Part shown: positions 45,160 through 53,026 of the stretch, piece by piece
How positions within the stretch are numbered: the stretch's first letter is position 1
Layout of the letters: every line of letters starts with the position of its first letter
Source of the DNA: Rhizobium vallis
GTDB lineage: Bacteria; Pseudomonadota; Alphaproteobacteria; Rhizobiales; Rhizobiaceae
Assembly (NCBI RefSeq): GCF_003985155.1
Contig: NZ_ML133687.1
Location: forward strand, 744,001-808,000
Length of the DNA: 64,000 nt
Direction of reading: 5' to 3'
Made by a program: the position numbers and the translations under genes
Notes under the pieces: generated by a model
What the model was told of the DNA's origin: nothing
Database searches by the model: none
What the model saw: the letters and a program-made list of their open reading frames with translations, nothing else

Positions 45160-46451
45160 TGCTCAGCTCCCACCGCGATCGTCTCGGACTGCTGCTGTTG
45201 CCGAGGCTTTTCGGCGGACGCGACATCGAGCGTCTTTTCGTCGAACTGCTCCTTGATGGCCTGCTGGTCGCTGAGCTGGCCCTGGCCCTCGACGACGACG
45301 TGGTCGCCTTCCGAAAGGCCCGAGGCAATTGCGGTAAAGCTGCCATTGGCGCGGGCAACGGTGACGGGCGTCAGCTGTGATTTGCCGTCCTTGGCAACGA
45401 AAGCGAAAAACCCATCCGGCCCGGGGCTGACGGCAACCGTCGGCACGACCACCTGCTGTTCCTCATTGTTGAAATGCACCACGATGTTGACCGACTGGCC
45501 CGGCCACAGAGCGCCGGAGGCATTCTCGAACTTCGCCTTGGCGAGGATCGTGCCCGAGGCCATGTCGACCGTGTTGTCGTAGAAGCTGATCTCACCCTTG
45601 CGGACCTTTCCCTTGGTGGAAGAGGGAACCGTGCTGACCTGGACCGGCCCGGCTGCGAGAGCGATCTTCAGCTCGCGCAGATAGCGTTCCTGCAGGTGGA
45701 ATTTCACATAGATCGGATCGTATTTGGCGATGGTCACGATTGCAGCACCAGCATTAAGAAAAGCGCCCTTGCTGATGGCGATATCGCCGAGCCGTCCGTC
45801 GAAGGGAGCGCGGATATCGGTATGCTCGAGCAAGATCTGATCAGAGGCAAGGGTCGCCTTGTCGGCGTCGACCGTTGCCGCGGCGGTATCGCGGGCGGCG
45901 ACCGCCTGGTCGAGGCTCTGTTGGGTGCCGGCTTTCTGGTTGAAGAGGTCCTGCGCGCGCGTCAATGCGGTCTCGGCTTCCGAACGGGTCGCCGTATCCC
46001 GCACGATCATCGCATTGTCCTTGTCGACGGCCGCCTTGGCCGTCCGATCGTCCAGCTTTGCGATCAGGTCGCCGTCTTTGACGGTCGCACCATCCTCAGC
46101 GTTGATGCTGACGATCAGGCCCTGCTCCTGCGCCGCAATGGTTGTGTTGTCATCGGCATCGGCCCAGCCGGTAGCCGTCACATCGGTCGGCAGCGCCGTT
46201 TTCACGGCGGCAACCGTCTTGACGACAGTTGGGCCGCCGCCGCTGCGTCTACGGCCGCCACCCTGATGCTGCCCGCCATCCGGGGCTTGATCGGTCTGTG
46301 CCTGTTGTCCGCCGCCATTGGCGCCTACCGGCTGCTTGATGATCTGCGAAAGATAGGGAATGCGGGATGCATAGGGGATGAGATTCCCGAATTGCCAGAT
46401 GCCGACGGCGGCGACTGCGATAAGGCTGACGGTGATCCAAAATTTCTTCAT
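45156..46451 (-). CDS. RND periplasmic adaptor (MFP/HlyD, MdtA-like)
   Basis: 431 residues. One N-terminal membrane anchor (about 5-22), a Gln/Gly/Arg-rich linker, then the lipoyl/hairpin region (GLIVSINAEDGATVKDGDLI; ADKATLASDQILLEHTDIRA) and the beta-barrel domain (LRELKIALAAGPVQVST). It bridges the pump and an outer membrane channel. It is the first gene of a two-gene operon. The gap before it contains three inverted repeats that may bind a regulator. No regulator gene is adjacent. Confidence 0.92.
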   Translation of the reverse strand: MKKFWITVSLIAVAAVGIWQFGNLIPYASRIPYLSQIIKQPVGANGGGQQAQTDQAPDGGQHQGGGRRRSGGGPTVVKTVAAVKTALPTDVTATGWADADDNTTIAAQEQGLIVSINAEDGATVKDGDLIAKLDDRTAKAAVDKDNAMIVRDTATRSEAETALTRAQDLFNQKAGTQQSLDQAVAARDTAAATVDADKATLASDQILLEHTDIRAPFDGRLGDIAISKGAFLNAGAAIVTIAKYDPIYVKFHLQERYLRELKIALAAGPVQVSTVPSSTKGKVRKGEISFYDNTVDMASGTILAKAKFENASGALWPGQSVNIVVHFNNEEQQVVVPTVAVSPGPDGFFAFVAKDGKSQLTPVTVARANGSFTAIASGLSEGDHVVVEGQGQLSDQQAIKEQFDEKTLDVASAEKPRQQQQSETIAVGAEQ

Positions 46452-46515
46452 GGGTGAGACCGGACTTTGGGCAAGGTTGCTGGGGGCAAGGTTGCAAAAT
46501 TTTATGCCCTGATTG

Positions 46516-46635
46516 AACCACTTCTATTGCGGCGCAAAAAAGACATAATTGTCCGTCCACGATCACTAAGTGGTTATAACGGCTTAAATTTTTGTAATGA
46601 ATATTCCGTAATATTCAAACACTACTAATATAGTG
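46516..46635. promoter_or_regulatory. Cluster of inverted repeats upstream of the RND operon
   Basis: AACCACTT (46516-46523) opposes AAGTGGTT (46568-46575). GAATATT-CCGT-AATATTC (46599-46616) is a perfect 18-base palindrome. CACTA (46620-46624) opposes TAGTG (46631-46635). All lie in the AT-rich gap between the efflux operon and the divergent kinase-fold gene. They are plausible binding sites for a repressor of the efflux operon. Confidence 0.5.
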
Positions 46636-46724
46636 GCCTGCGCAACTTGATGCAGTCCGACGGCTGTAGCGTATGCCTTTCGTTGCGCGGAAAAACGCAG
46701 AAAAAACAGAAAAGGCAGGTCGTC

Positions 46725-47606
46725 ATGACTGAGTTGGACGCCAGCGAGTTTCGCTCTCTCATCACAAGCGTGTTTCCTCATCTCACCGGGGCTGTCTTCA
46801 GACTGGCGGCGAAGGGCTGGGATTCGATGGCGATTGACGTCGACGACACGCTGATTTTCAAATTTCCCCGCACTCTCAGTGCGGAACGAGCGCTTCAAAA
46901 GGAAGCTGCCTTGCTCGACGTCATCAGGCCGTCGCTTTCGATAGCGGTTCCCGACATGCATATTCATGACGGTCCGCCGGTCTTCTCCAGCCATACCAAG
47001 ATCGAGGGCGAACATCTCATCACCGAGGATTACGAGGCGCTAGGCGGCGGCGACCGTCAGCACCTGGCGGAGGATCTCGCGCGGTTTTACGCCGAGCTGC
47101 ATGTGCTCGATGCCGGTCGCATGCGCACCGCTGGCGCAACCGCAATCCTGCCATGGCAATCGCCGGAGGCGGTCAGGTCCAAGGCTTTGCCGCTGTTGCC
47201 GCCCGATATCGGGAGCTTTGCGGAGGCCATCATTTGGGATTTCCAAGCCTTGCCGCCCGATCCTTACGGCAACGTCTTCGGCTTTTTCGACGGCCACGGC
47301 TGGAACATGGCCTTCGATCATGCGCATAGGAGGCTGAACGGCATCTACGATTTCGCCGATTCTGGCTTCGGCCCGTTGCACCAGGAATTCATCTACTCGA
47401 ACTTCATTTCGCCTGATCTGACCGCCCGCATCGTATCGGCCTATGAAATTCTGACCGGACGCAGGCTTGACCGGCGGCGCATCGCAATCCTGACCGGTTT
47501 CCATCGTCTTTCCGAACTCGCCGAAATCGCGGACGATCCGGCCAATGTCGAGCAGATGATCCGAAGTGTCGCGACATGGACCGCCGCCGCGGCCCGCGTC
47601 GGCTAA
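46725..47606 (+). CDS. Aminoglycoside-phosphotransferase-fold protein
   Basis: 293 residues from ATG 46725. The N-lobe has IFKFPRTLSAERALQKEAAL with the nucleotide Lys46. The C-lobe has LARFYAELHVLDA and a catalytic-loop region FDGHGWNMAFD followed by the magnesium loop GIYDFADSGFG (Asp209). In APH enzymes the loop is HGDxxxxN; here Trp193 stands where the catalytic Asp should be. It may be a non-catalytic or altered small-molecule kinase. Cytoplasmic; substrate unknown. Its stop is three bases from that of the convergent SDR gene. Confidence 0.72.
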   Translation: MTELDASEFRSLITSVFPHLTGAVFRLAAKGWDSMAIDVDDTLIFKFPRTLSAERALQKEAALLDVIRPSLSIAVPDMHIHDGPPVFSSHTKIEGEHLITEDYEALGGGDRQHLAEDLARFYAELHVLDAGRMRTAGATAILPWQSPEAVRSKALPLLPPDIGSFAEAIIWDFQALPPDPYGNVFGFFDGHGWNMAFDHAHRRLNGIYDFADSGFGPLHQEFIYSNFISPDLTARIVSAYEILTGRRLDRRRIAILTGFHRLSELAEIADDPANVEQMIRSVATWTAAAARVG

Positions 47607-47608
47607 GG

Positions 47609-48397
47609 TTAGACAGATCGCGCCGCGCCGCCGTCGCAGCGGATGAGCGAGCCGGTGATATAGCTTGCCGGCTGGCTGCAGAGGAAGGCGGCCGTTGCGG
47701 CAAATTCCTCGACCTTGCCATAGCGACCGACCGGAATGCGCGTTTCCTTCTCAGTGCGGATTTCGTCCAGGCTCTTGCCTGTCCGCTTTGCCGCAGCGCC
47801 GTCGAGATCGTCGAGCCGCGCGGTCAGGATGCTGCCCGGCAAAAGCAGGTTGGTGGTGACGCCGAAGCGCGCGACTTCCGAGGCAAGCGTCTTGCTCCAG
47901 CCGGCTAGCGCTGGGCGCAGCGTATTCGACAGTGCCAGATTGGCGATCGGTTCGATCACGCCCGAAGAGGCAACGGTCAGGATGCGGCCCCAGCCCTGCG
48001 CCTTCATGCCGGGCAGCAGCGCATTGGTCAGCGTGATGACGCGGGCGACCATGGAGAAGAAATAGGTCTCAAGCTTTTCGACCGTCATGTCCTCGGTTGT
48101 CCCGGGCGTCGGCCCGCCGGTATTGTTGACGAGGATATCGAGCCCTGCGAATTTCTCTTTCACCGCCGCCGTTGCTGTCTCGACGAAGCGTTCGTCGCCG
48201 AGATCGGCCCAGATCCAGTCGGCCTTGCCCTTGCCTTCGGCATTGATCGCCTTGCAATTGGCCTCCAGCTGTTCGCCGCTGCGCCCGCAGAGCAGTACGT
48301 TTGCGCCCTCCCGCGCCAGCGCCACAGCGATGCCGAGGCCCAGGCCGCGTGAGGAGGCGAGAACGAGCGCGCGTTTGCCTTCGATGCCGAGATCCAT
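47609..48397 (-). CDS. SDR-family protein with non-canonical active site
   Basis: 262 residues from ATG 48397, with GGAGGA eight bases upstream. The Rossmann nucleotide motif is LVLASSRGLGLGIAVAL, and ILVNNTGG and CDGG occur at the usual places. The YxxxK catalytic pair is replaced: after the Ser at 144/145 the sequence reads LALSNTLRPAL (154-164), with no Tyr or Lys. A recognisable SDR subgroup carries this change, so it is not a single mutation. An NAD(P)-dependent reductase activity is uncertain. It is divergent from etfD and may share the operator between them. Confidence 0.82.
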   Translation of the reverse strand: MDLGIEGKRALVLASSRGLGLGIAVALAREGANVLLCGRSGEQLEANCKAINAEGKGKADWIWADLGDERFVETATAAVKEKFAGLDILVNNTGGPTPGTTEDMTVEKLETYFFSMVARVITLTNALLPGMKAQGWGRILTVASSGVIEPIANLALSNTLRPALAGWSKTLASEVARFGVTTNLLLPGSILTARLDDLDGAAAKRTGKSLDEIRTEKETRIPVGRYGKVEEFAATAAFLCSQPASYITGSLIRCDGGAARSV

Positions 48398-48488
48398 GAC
48401 TTTGTCCTCCGATGTCTTCGAGCGAGGTATAAGGCGCAAACGGCGAAAAAGGAAAGGCTGCGTGATTGGGCTGGCGACGTTTGCTAAT

Positions 48489-48504
48489 TGACGTTAACGT
48501 AAAC
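48489..48504. promoter_or_regulatory. Candidate MerR-type (LiuR-like) operator
   Basis: TTGACGT-TA-ACGTAAA, an imperfect palindrome with one mismatch, lies between the divergent SDR and ETF-QO genes, 147 bases before the latter. Regulators of branched-chain and fatty acid breakdown of the LiuR group recognise ACGTxxACGT-type palindromes as I recall them, and ETF-QO belongs to that pathway. The core ACGTTAACGT is a perfect palindrome. Confidence 0.5.
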
Positions 48505-48650
48505 GTTATGTCATCCTCGTGCAGGACGCGTATCATTGTGCGAATTGGAAGATCGGCTGTCGTATCCCGGCTCGACAATCCCTTCTCGTTTTGACAAGAA
48601 AGTGCCGATCAGGGGATGACGGCCGCCTGCGGCCAAGTGGAGACGAATGG

Positions 48651-50315
48651 ATGACCGAGCTGAGTGAGCTGCCCGAACGCGAAAGCATGGAATTCGACGT
48701 GGTGATCGTCGGCGGCGGACCTGCCGGTCTGTCCGCGGCGATCCGCCTGAAGCAGGTCAATCCTGAACTGTCGGTCGTCGTCCTGGAGAAGGGCTCCGAG
48801 GTCGGTGCCCATATCCTGTCCGGCGCCGTCGTCGATCCCATTGGCATCGATCGGCTGCTGCCGGGCTGGCGCAGCGAGAGCGACCATCCCTTCAAGACCG
48901 AGGTCACGGCCGATCACTTTCTGGTCCTTGGTCCGGCAGGCTCGATCCGGCTGCCGAATGTGCTGATGCCACCCTTGATGAACAATCACGGCAATTACAT
49001 CGTCTCACTCGGCAATGTCTGTCGGTGGCTCGCGACCAAGGCGGAAGAACTCGGCGTCGAGATCTATCCGGGCTTTGCCGCAACCGAAGTGCTCTACAAT
49101 GATGCTGGCGCGGTCATCGGTGTGGCGACCGGCGATATGGGCATCGAGAAGAACGGCGAGCCTGGGCCGAACTATACCCGTGGCATGGAACTGCTCGGCA
49201 AATATGTGCTGATCGGCGAGGGCGTGCGCGGCTCGCTCGCCAAGCAGTTGATCGCCAAGTTCGATCTCTCGAAAGACCGTGAGCCGCAAAAGTTCGGCAT
49301 CGGCATCAAGGAGCTCTGGCAGGTCAAACCGGAGAACCACCGGCAGGGGCTGGTGCAGCACTCCTTCGGTTGGCCGCTCGGCATGAAGACCGGCGGCGGC
49401 TCGTTCCTCTATCACCTGGAAGACAATCTGGTGGCCGTCGGTTTTGTCGTCCATCTGAACTACAAGAACCCCTATCTCTATCCCTTCGAGGAATTCCAGC
49501 GATTCAAGACGCATCCCGCGATCCGCGGCACCTTCGAGGGCGGCAAGCGCCTGTCTTACGGTGCGCGTGCGATCACAGAGGGTGGCTACCAGTCGGTGCC
49601 GAAGCTGTCCTTCCCCGGCGGGGCGCTGATCGGCTGTTCAGCCGGTCTCGTCAACGTGCCGCGCATCAAGGGCAGCCACAATGCCGTGCTGTCGGGCATG
49701 CTGGCGGCCGAAAAGATCGCTGCGGCGATCGAAGCCGGTCGCAGCCATGACGAGGTGGTCGAGATCGAGAATGAATGGCGCAAGGGCGACATCGGCCAGG
49801 ATCTAAAGCGGGTTCGCAACGTCAAGCCGCTGTGGTCGAAGTTCGGCACGGCGATCGGCGTGGCGCTCGGCGGTCTCGATATGTGGACGAACACGCTGTT
49901 CGGCTTCTCCTTCTTCGGCACGCTGAAGCATGGCAAGACCGATGCCCAATCGCTCGAACCCGCCTCGCAGCATAAGCCGATCGCCTATCCGAAGCCGGAT
50001 GGCGTCCTGACCTTCGATCGTCTGTCCTCGGTGTTCCTGTCGAACACCAACCATGAAGAGGACCAGCCGGTGCATCTGCAGGTGAAGGACATGGGCCTGC
50101 AGAAGCGCTCCGAACATGACATCTATGCCGGTCCATCGACGCGCTACTGTCCGGCCGGCGTCTATGAGTGGGTGGAGAAGGACGGCAAGGACGTCTTCGT
50201 CATCAACGCTCAGAACTGCGTGCACTGCAAGACCTGCGACATCAAGGACCCGAACCAGAACATCAACTGGGTGCCGCCGCAGGGCGGCGAAGGACCGGTC
50301 TATCCGAATATGTGA
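48651..50315 (+). CDS. etfD: Electron-transfer flavoprotein-ubiquinone oxidoreductase
   Basis: 554 residues from ATG 48651 (GGAG upstream). The FAD site is VVIVGGGPAGLSAAIRLKQ (17-35). The C-terminal 4Fe-4S ligands are Cys500 (RYCPAG) and Cys523, Cys526, Cys529 (QNCVHCKTC), all present. It is a membrane-associated enzyme that passes electrons from ETF, loaded by acyl-CoA and other dehydrogenases, to ubiquinone. It stands alone, with a possible LiuR-like operator upstream. Confidence 0.95.
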   Translation: MTELSELPERESMEFDVVIVGGGPAGLSAAIRLKQVNPELSVVVLEKGSEVGAHILSGAVVDPIGIDRLLPGWRSESDHPFKTEVTADHFLVLGPAGSIRLPNVLMPPLMNNHGNYIVSLGNVCRWLATKAEELGVEIYPGFAATEVLYNDAGAVIGVATGDMGIEKNGEPGPNYTRGMELLGKYVLIGEGVRGSLAKQLIAKFDLSKDREPQKFGIGIKELWQVKPENHRQGLVQHSFGWPLGMKTGGGSFLYHLEDNLVAVGFVVHLNYKNPYLYPFEEFQRFKTHPAIRGTFEGGKRLSYGARAITEGGYQSVPKLSFPGGALIGCSAGLVNVPRIKGSHNAVLSGMLAAEKIAAAIEAGRSHDEVVEIENEWRKGDIGQDLKRVRNVKPLWSKFGTAIGVALGGLDMWTNTLFGFSFFGTLKHGKTDAQSLEPASQHKPIAYPKPDGVLTFDRLSSVFLSNTNHEEDQPVHLQVKDMGLQKRSEHDIYAGPSTRYCPAGVYEWVEKDGKDVFVINAQNCVHCKTCDIKDPNQNINWVPPQGGEGPVYPNM

Positions 50316-50384
50316 GGCGGATCGGCATCGCAGCCGGCAATTTCACGGGTTGACGCTTTCGTGATCGTTTGCCGGCGGCGGGTC

Positions 50385-50403
50385 TTAGCTATTCGTTAAC
50401 CAT
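50385..50403. promoter_or_regulatory. Near-perfect CtrA box upstream of the L,D-transpeptidase
   Basis: TTAG (50385-50388), seven bases, then TTAACCAT (50396-50403): one mismatch from TTAA-N7-TTAA and containing the TTAACCAT 8-mer. It ends 47 bases before the ATG at 50451, within the promoter zone. Confidence 0.5.
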
Positions 50404-50450
50404 AAATTCCTTAGCTTGCGACATCTTCGTGACGCACTAAGGACACTTTC

Positions 50451-51071
50451 ATGACGATCTCCCGCCGGGGCTTTCTGATTGCTCTGCCCCTTGTCGTGGC
50501 CGGCTGCTCTTCGACAGGTTTGAACAGCCAGACGAATTACGCAGCACTTCCTGATGAGAAATTTCCACTGAGGCAGGTGCCGATCGACAAGATCAAGCCG
50601 GAGCTCCGTCGCCAGGAAGTCGCCTACGAAACCACGCATGCAGCGGGCACCATCGTCGTCGATACGCCGGCGCGTCGCGCCTACTATATCCTCGGTGACA
50701 ACAGGGCGATGCGTTACGGCGTGGGTGTCGGGCGCGAGGGGCTGGCCTTTGCCGGCGACGCCTATATCGGCCGCAAGTCCGAGTGGCCGAACTGGACGCC
50801 CACCGAAAACATGCAGCGCCGCGAAGAGCGCTATCGCAAGCTTGCCGGCGGCATGCCGGGCGGCCCGAACAACCCGCTCGGCGCACGCGCTATGTATCTC
50901 TATCGCGGTGGCAACGATACGCATTTCCGCATTCACGGCACGAACCAGCCGGAATCGATCGGCCTGGCCATGTCGAGCGGCTGCATCCGTATGATGAACC
51001 ACGACGTAATCGATCTCTACAGCCGCGTCGATGTCGGCGCCAGGGTTGTCGTTATCCAAGCTACGGCCTAA
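50451..51071 (+). CDS. L,D-transpeptidase (YkuD), lipoprotein-like
   Basis: 206 residues. The N-terminus MTISRRGFLIALPLVVAGCS has a twin-arginine-like start and a lipobox ending at Cys19. The YkuD domain has THFRIHGTNQPESIGLAMSS with His162 and GCIRM with the catalytic Cys178. It makes 3-3 peptidoglycan cross-links or attaches proteins to peptidoglycan in the periplasm. AAGGA upstream is a good ribosome site. The CtrA-like box upstream hints at cell-cycle control; Rhizobiales use L,D-transpeptidases heavily for polar growth. Confidence 0.92.
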   Translation: MTISRRGFLIALPLVVAGCSSTGLNSQTNYAALPDEKFPLRQVPIDKIKPELRRQEVAYETTHAAGTIVVDTPARRAYYILGDNRAMRYGVGVGREGLAFAGDAYIGRKSEWPNWTPTENMQRREERYRKLAGGMPGGPNNPLGARAMYLYRGGNDTHFRIHGTNQPESIGLAMSSGCIRMMNHDVIDLYSRVDVGARVVVIQATA

Positions 51072-51196
51072 GCCCAGGGCCGAAAGCAAAGCGATGCGCT
51101 CAGGGCGAGCACGGCGAACATCGCTGATGGAAGTGATTTGACGAACGGGACAAGTGTGCTCAGTATACTGCAGTCTTTTCATAGAGGGAGGCCGCA

Positions 51197-51427
51197 ATGC
51201 GTAGTATAGGCGTAATAGTTTCTATCGTGGCACTGTCTGCGTTTGCCGGTGCTTTACCCGTACTGGCGGCCATCAAGACCGTTACGCAGAGGCCGACAAC
51301 TCAGTCATTGCCGGCGGGACATGCGGTGCTTTTTAATGACGGGCAGTGTCCTGCAGGGCAGATTGCCAAATTCGTGCATAAAGAGAAGTCGGGTCAACTC
51401 AAAAAATCCTGCGTTCATTCGAACTGA
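51197..51427 (+). CDS. Small secreted DUF6719-like protein
   Basis: 76 residues. The signal peptide MRSIGVIVSIVALSAFAGAL ends near PVLA/A. The mature part has SLPAGHAVLFNDGQCPAGQI and KSCVHSN, with two cysteines likely to form a disulphide. This looks like the DUF6719 family of short periplasmic proteins, from memory. GGGAGG seven bases upstream makes translation likely. Function unknown. Confidence 0.75.
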   Translation: MRSIGVIVSIVALSAFAGALPVLAAIKTVTQRPTTQSLPAGHAVLFNDGQCPAGQIAKFVHKEKSGQLKKSCVHSN

Positions 51428-51474
51428 ACCGCCGCAGCATATCGCTGACGGCGGCTCTTGATTGATCGAAACGC

Positions 51475-52380
51475 TCAGCGACGCTTGGCGGCAATGCCGG
51501 TCGAAAGCGCCACGCCGATGCCGGTGGTGACAGCGGCGCTGATTTCGGCAAGGCCCGTCTGCTCGCCGAGCAGGAAGCCGCCGCCGAGCGTCGCAAGCAC
51601 CGGCGTCAGCGCCGTGAAGGCCGCAGCCTGTGTTCCCCCGAGGGTGCGAACGGCCGTGCCATAGGCGACCATGGCGACGAGACCGGAAAGAATGCCCTGG
51701 CTCAGGACCTGCAGGCCGACTTCAGGGAGCGGAGCCTGCGGCAGCGAAATTCCGAAGACGAGAGCAAGTACGGCCATGATCAGGAAAGACCAGACGGCAA
51801 TCAGGGCACTGGCCTGAACGGCAGTCAGACCCGAGCGGCGAAAGGCATGTGTATAGCTTGCCCAGAGCGCTGCGCCGGCCGGCAGCATGACAAAGCTCGT
51901 CCAGGGCAGGGAGGCATCGGCAAGGCTGCGGCCCAGCAGGATCAGCACACCGCCAACGATTGCCGCCAGCCCGGCGATGCGCGTAACATCCGGACGTTCC
52001 CGAAACAGCAGAATGCCGATCAGCGCGGTGGCCAGTGGCATCGAGCCGCCGAGCAGAATGCCCGATGAGGCGGCCGGTGTGGAGTGAATGGCAAGCGTCG
52101 TCACCAGGAAGAAGATCGCGCCGCAGCCGGCGACCATGATCGCCAGCAGATGAAGCGGCAGGCCCTTCGGAAACAAGCCGGTACGAAGCCAGACCGGCGA
52201 GAGAACGAGCGCCGGAATACCGAAACGGATGAGCCCGATATCGATCGAGCCGAGCGATGTCGCGGCACTGTGGCGGGTTGCCAGAAACCAGGTCGACCAG
52301 ATCAGCACGGTGATCGTGCCAGCGGCATAACCCAGCGTCTGCGACGGCGATCTTTCATTTGAAAATGCAATCGTGCTCAT
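51475..52380 (-). CDS. EamA-family transporter
   Basis: 301 residues from ATG 52380 (AAAGGATTAGGA upstream). About ten hydrophobic helices form two EamA repeats; the first contains TPAASSGILLGGSMPLATAL and the second GGTQAAAFTALTPVLATLGG. These usually export amino acids or metabolites. It is divergent from an Lrp/AsnC regulator, a common pairing for amino-acid exporters, so the regulator probably activates it in response to its substrate. Confidence 0.85.
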   Translation of the reverse strand: MSTIAFSNERSPSQTLGYAAGTITVLIWSTWFLATRHSAATSLGSIDIGLIRFGIPALVLSPVWLRTGLFPKGLPLHLLAIMVAGCGAIFFLVTTLAIHSTPAASSGILLGGSMPLATALIGILLFRERPDVTRIAGLAAIVGGVLILLGRSLADASLPWTSFVMLPAGAALWASYTHAFRRSGLTAVQASALIAVWSFLIMAVLALVFGISLPQAPLPEVGLQVLSQGILSGLVAMVAYGTAVRTLGGTQAAAFTALTPVLATLGGGFLLGEQTGLAEISAAVTTGIGVALSTGIAAKRR

Positions 52381-52437
52381 CGTCCTAATCCTTTCCTTCA
52401 TCCGGATCTGTCCGGTCGAAGAGAAGATTAGCGCCAG

Positions 52438-52511
52438 ATGCCGAGGCATGTCCTTGCTATCTGTGGCTCGAAAATCGTATCATGCGCAATCTTCTGCCAA
52501 TTGATGTCAAT
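52438..52511. promoter_or_regulatory. Palindromes between eamA and lrp genes
   Basis: ATGCC-GA-GGCAT (52438-52449) and ATTGA-TG-TCAAT (52500-52511) are short perfect palindromes in the gap between the divergent genes. The second overlaps the regulator's proposed ATG. They are plausible Lrp-type sites. Confidence 0.4.
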
Positions 52512-52998
52512 GGATATTACGAAAATGCCAAATCTCGATAAATTCGATATTGCCATCCTGAAATGCCTGCAGGAGGATGCGCGGGCCACCAATGTCGAAA
52601 TCGCCGAGAAGGTCAATCTCTCGCCGTCACCCTGCCTGCGCCGCATTCGCAATCTCGAGCGCTCCGGTATCATTCGCGGATACACCGCCGACATCGATCG
52701 CAAGGAGGTTGGTCTCGGCCTGACGGTCTTCGTGGAATTCAAGGTGGTCCATCACAGCCGCGAGAATTCGGAGGCGCAGCAGAAGGCGCTGCTCGCCATC
52801 CCCGAGATCGTTTCCTGTTTTCTGATTTCGGGCACGGCCGATTTCCTCGCCGAAGTGGTGGTGGAGGATCTCGCCGCCTATGAGCGGCTTCTGACCGAGA
52901 CGCTGCTGACCCTGCCGAATGTCAGCGACATCCGCTCCAACTTCGCCATCCGCAGCATCAAGACGCATGGACCGTTGAAGCTGCCCGAGCGAAAATAA
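52510..52998 (+). CDS. Lrp/AsnC-family regulator
   Basis: 162 residues from ATG 52510; ATG 52504 and 52525 are also possible and none has a strong ribosome site. The HTH is LDKFDIAILKCLQEDARATN followed by LSPSPCLRRIRNLERSG. The RAM ligand-binding domain starts near VGLGLTVFVEFKV and includes EIVSCFLISGTADFLAEVVV. It probably senses an amino acid and controls the divergent EamA exporter. It is convergent with mgtE, 28 bases apart. Confidence 0.9.
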   Translation: MDITKMPNLDKFDIAILKCLQEDARATNVEIAEKVNLSPSPCLRRIRNLERSGIIRGYTADIDRKEVGLGLTVFVEFKVVHHSRENSEAQQKALLAIPEIVSCFLISGTADFLAEVVVEDLAAYERLLTETLLTLPNVSDIRSNFAIRSIKTHGPLKLPERK

Positions 52999-53026
52999 TT
53001 CCCCTCGGGCTTGCCGCATGCATGTT

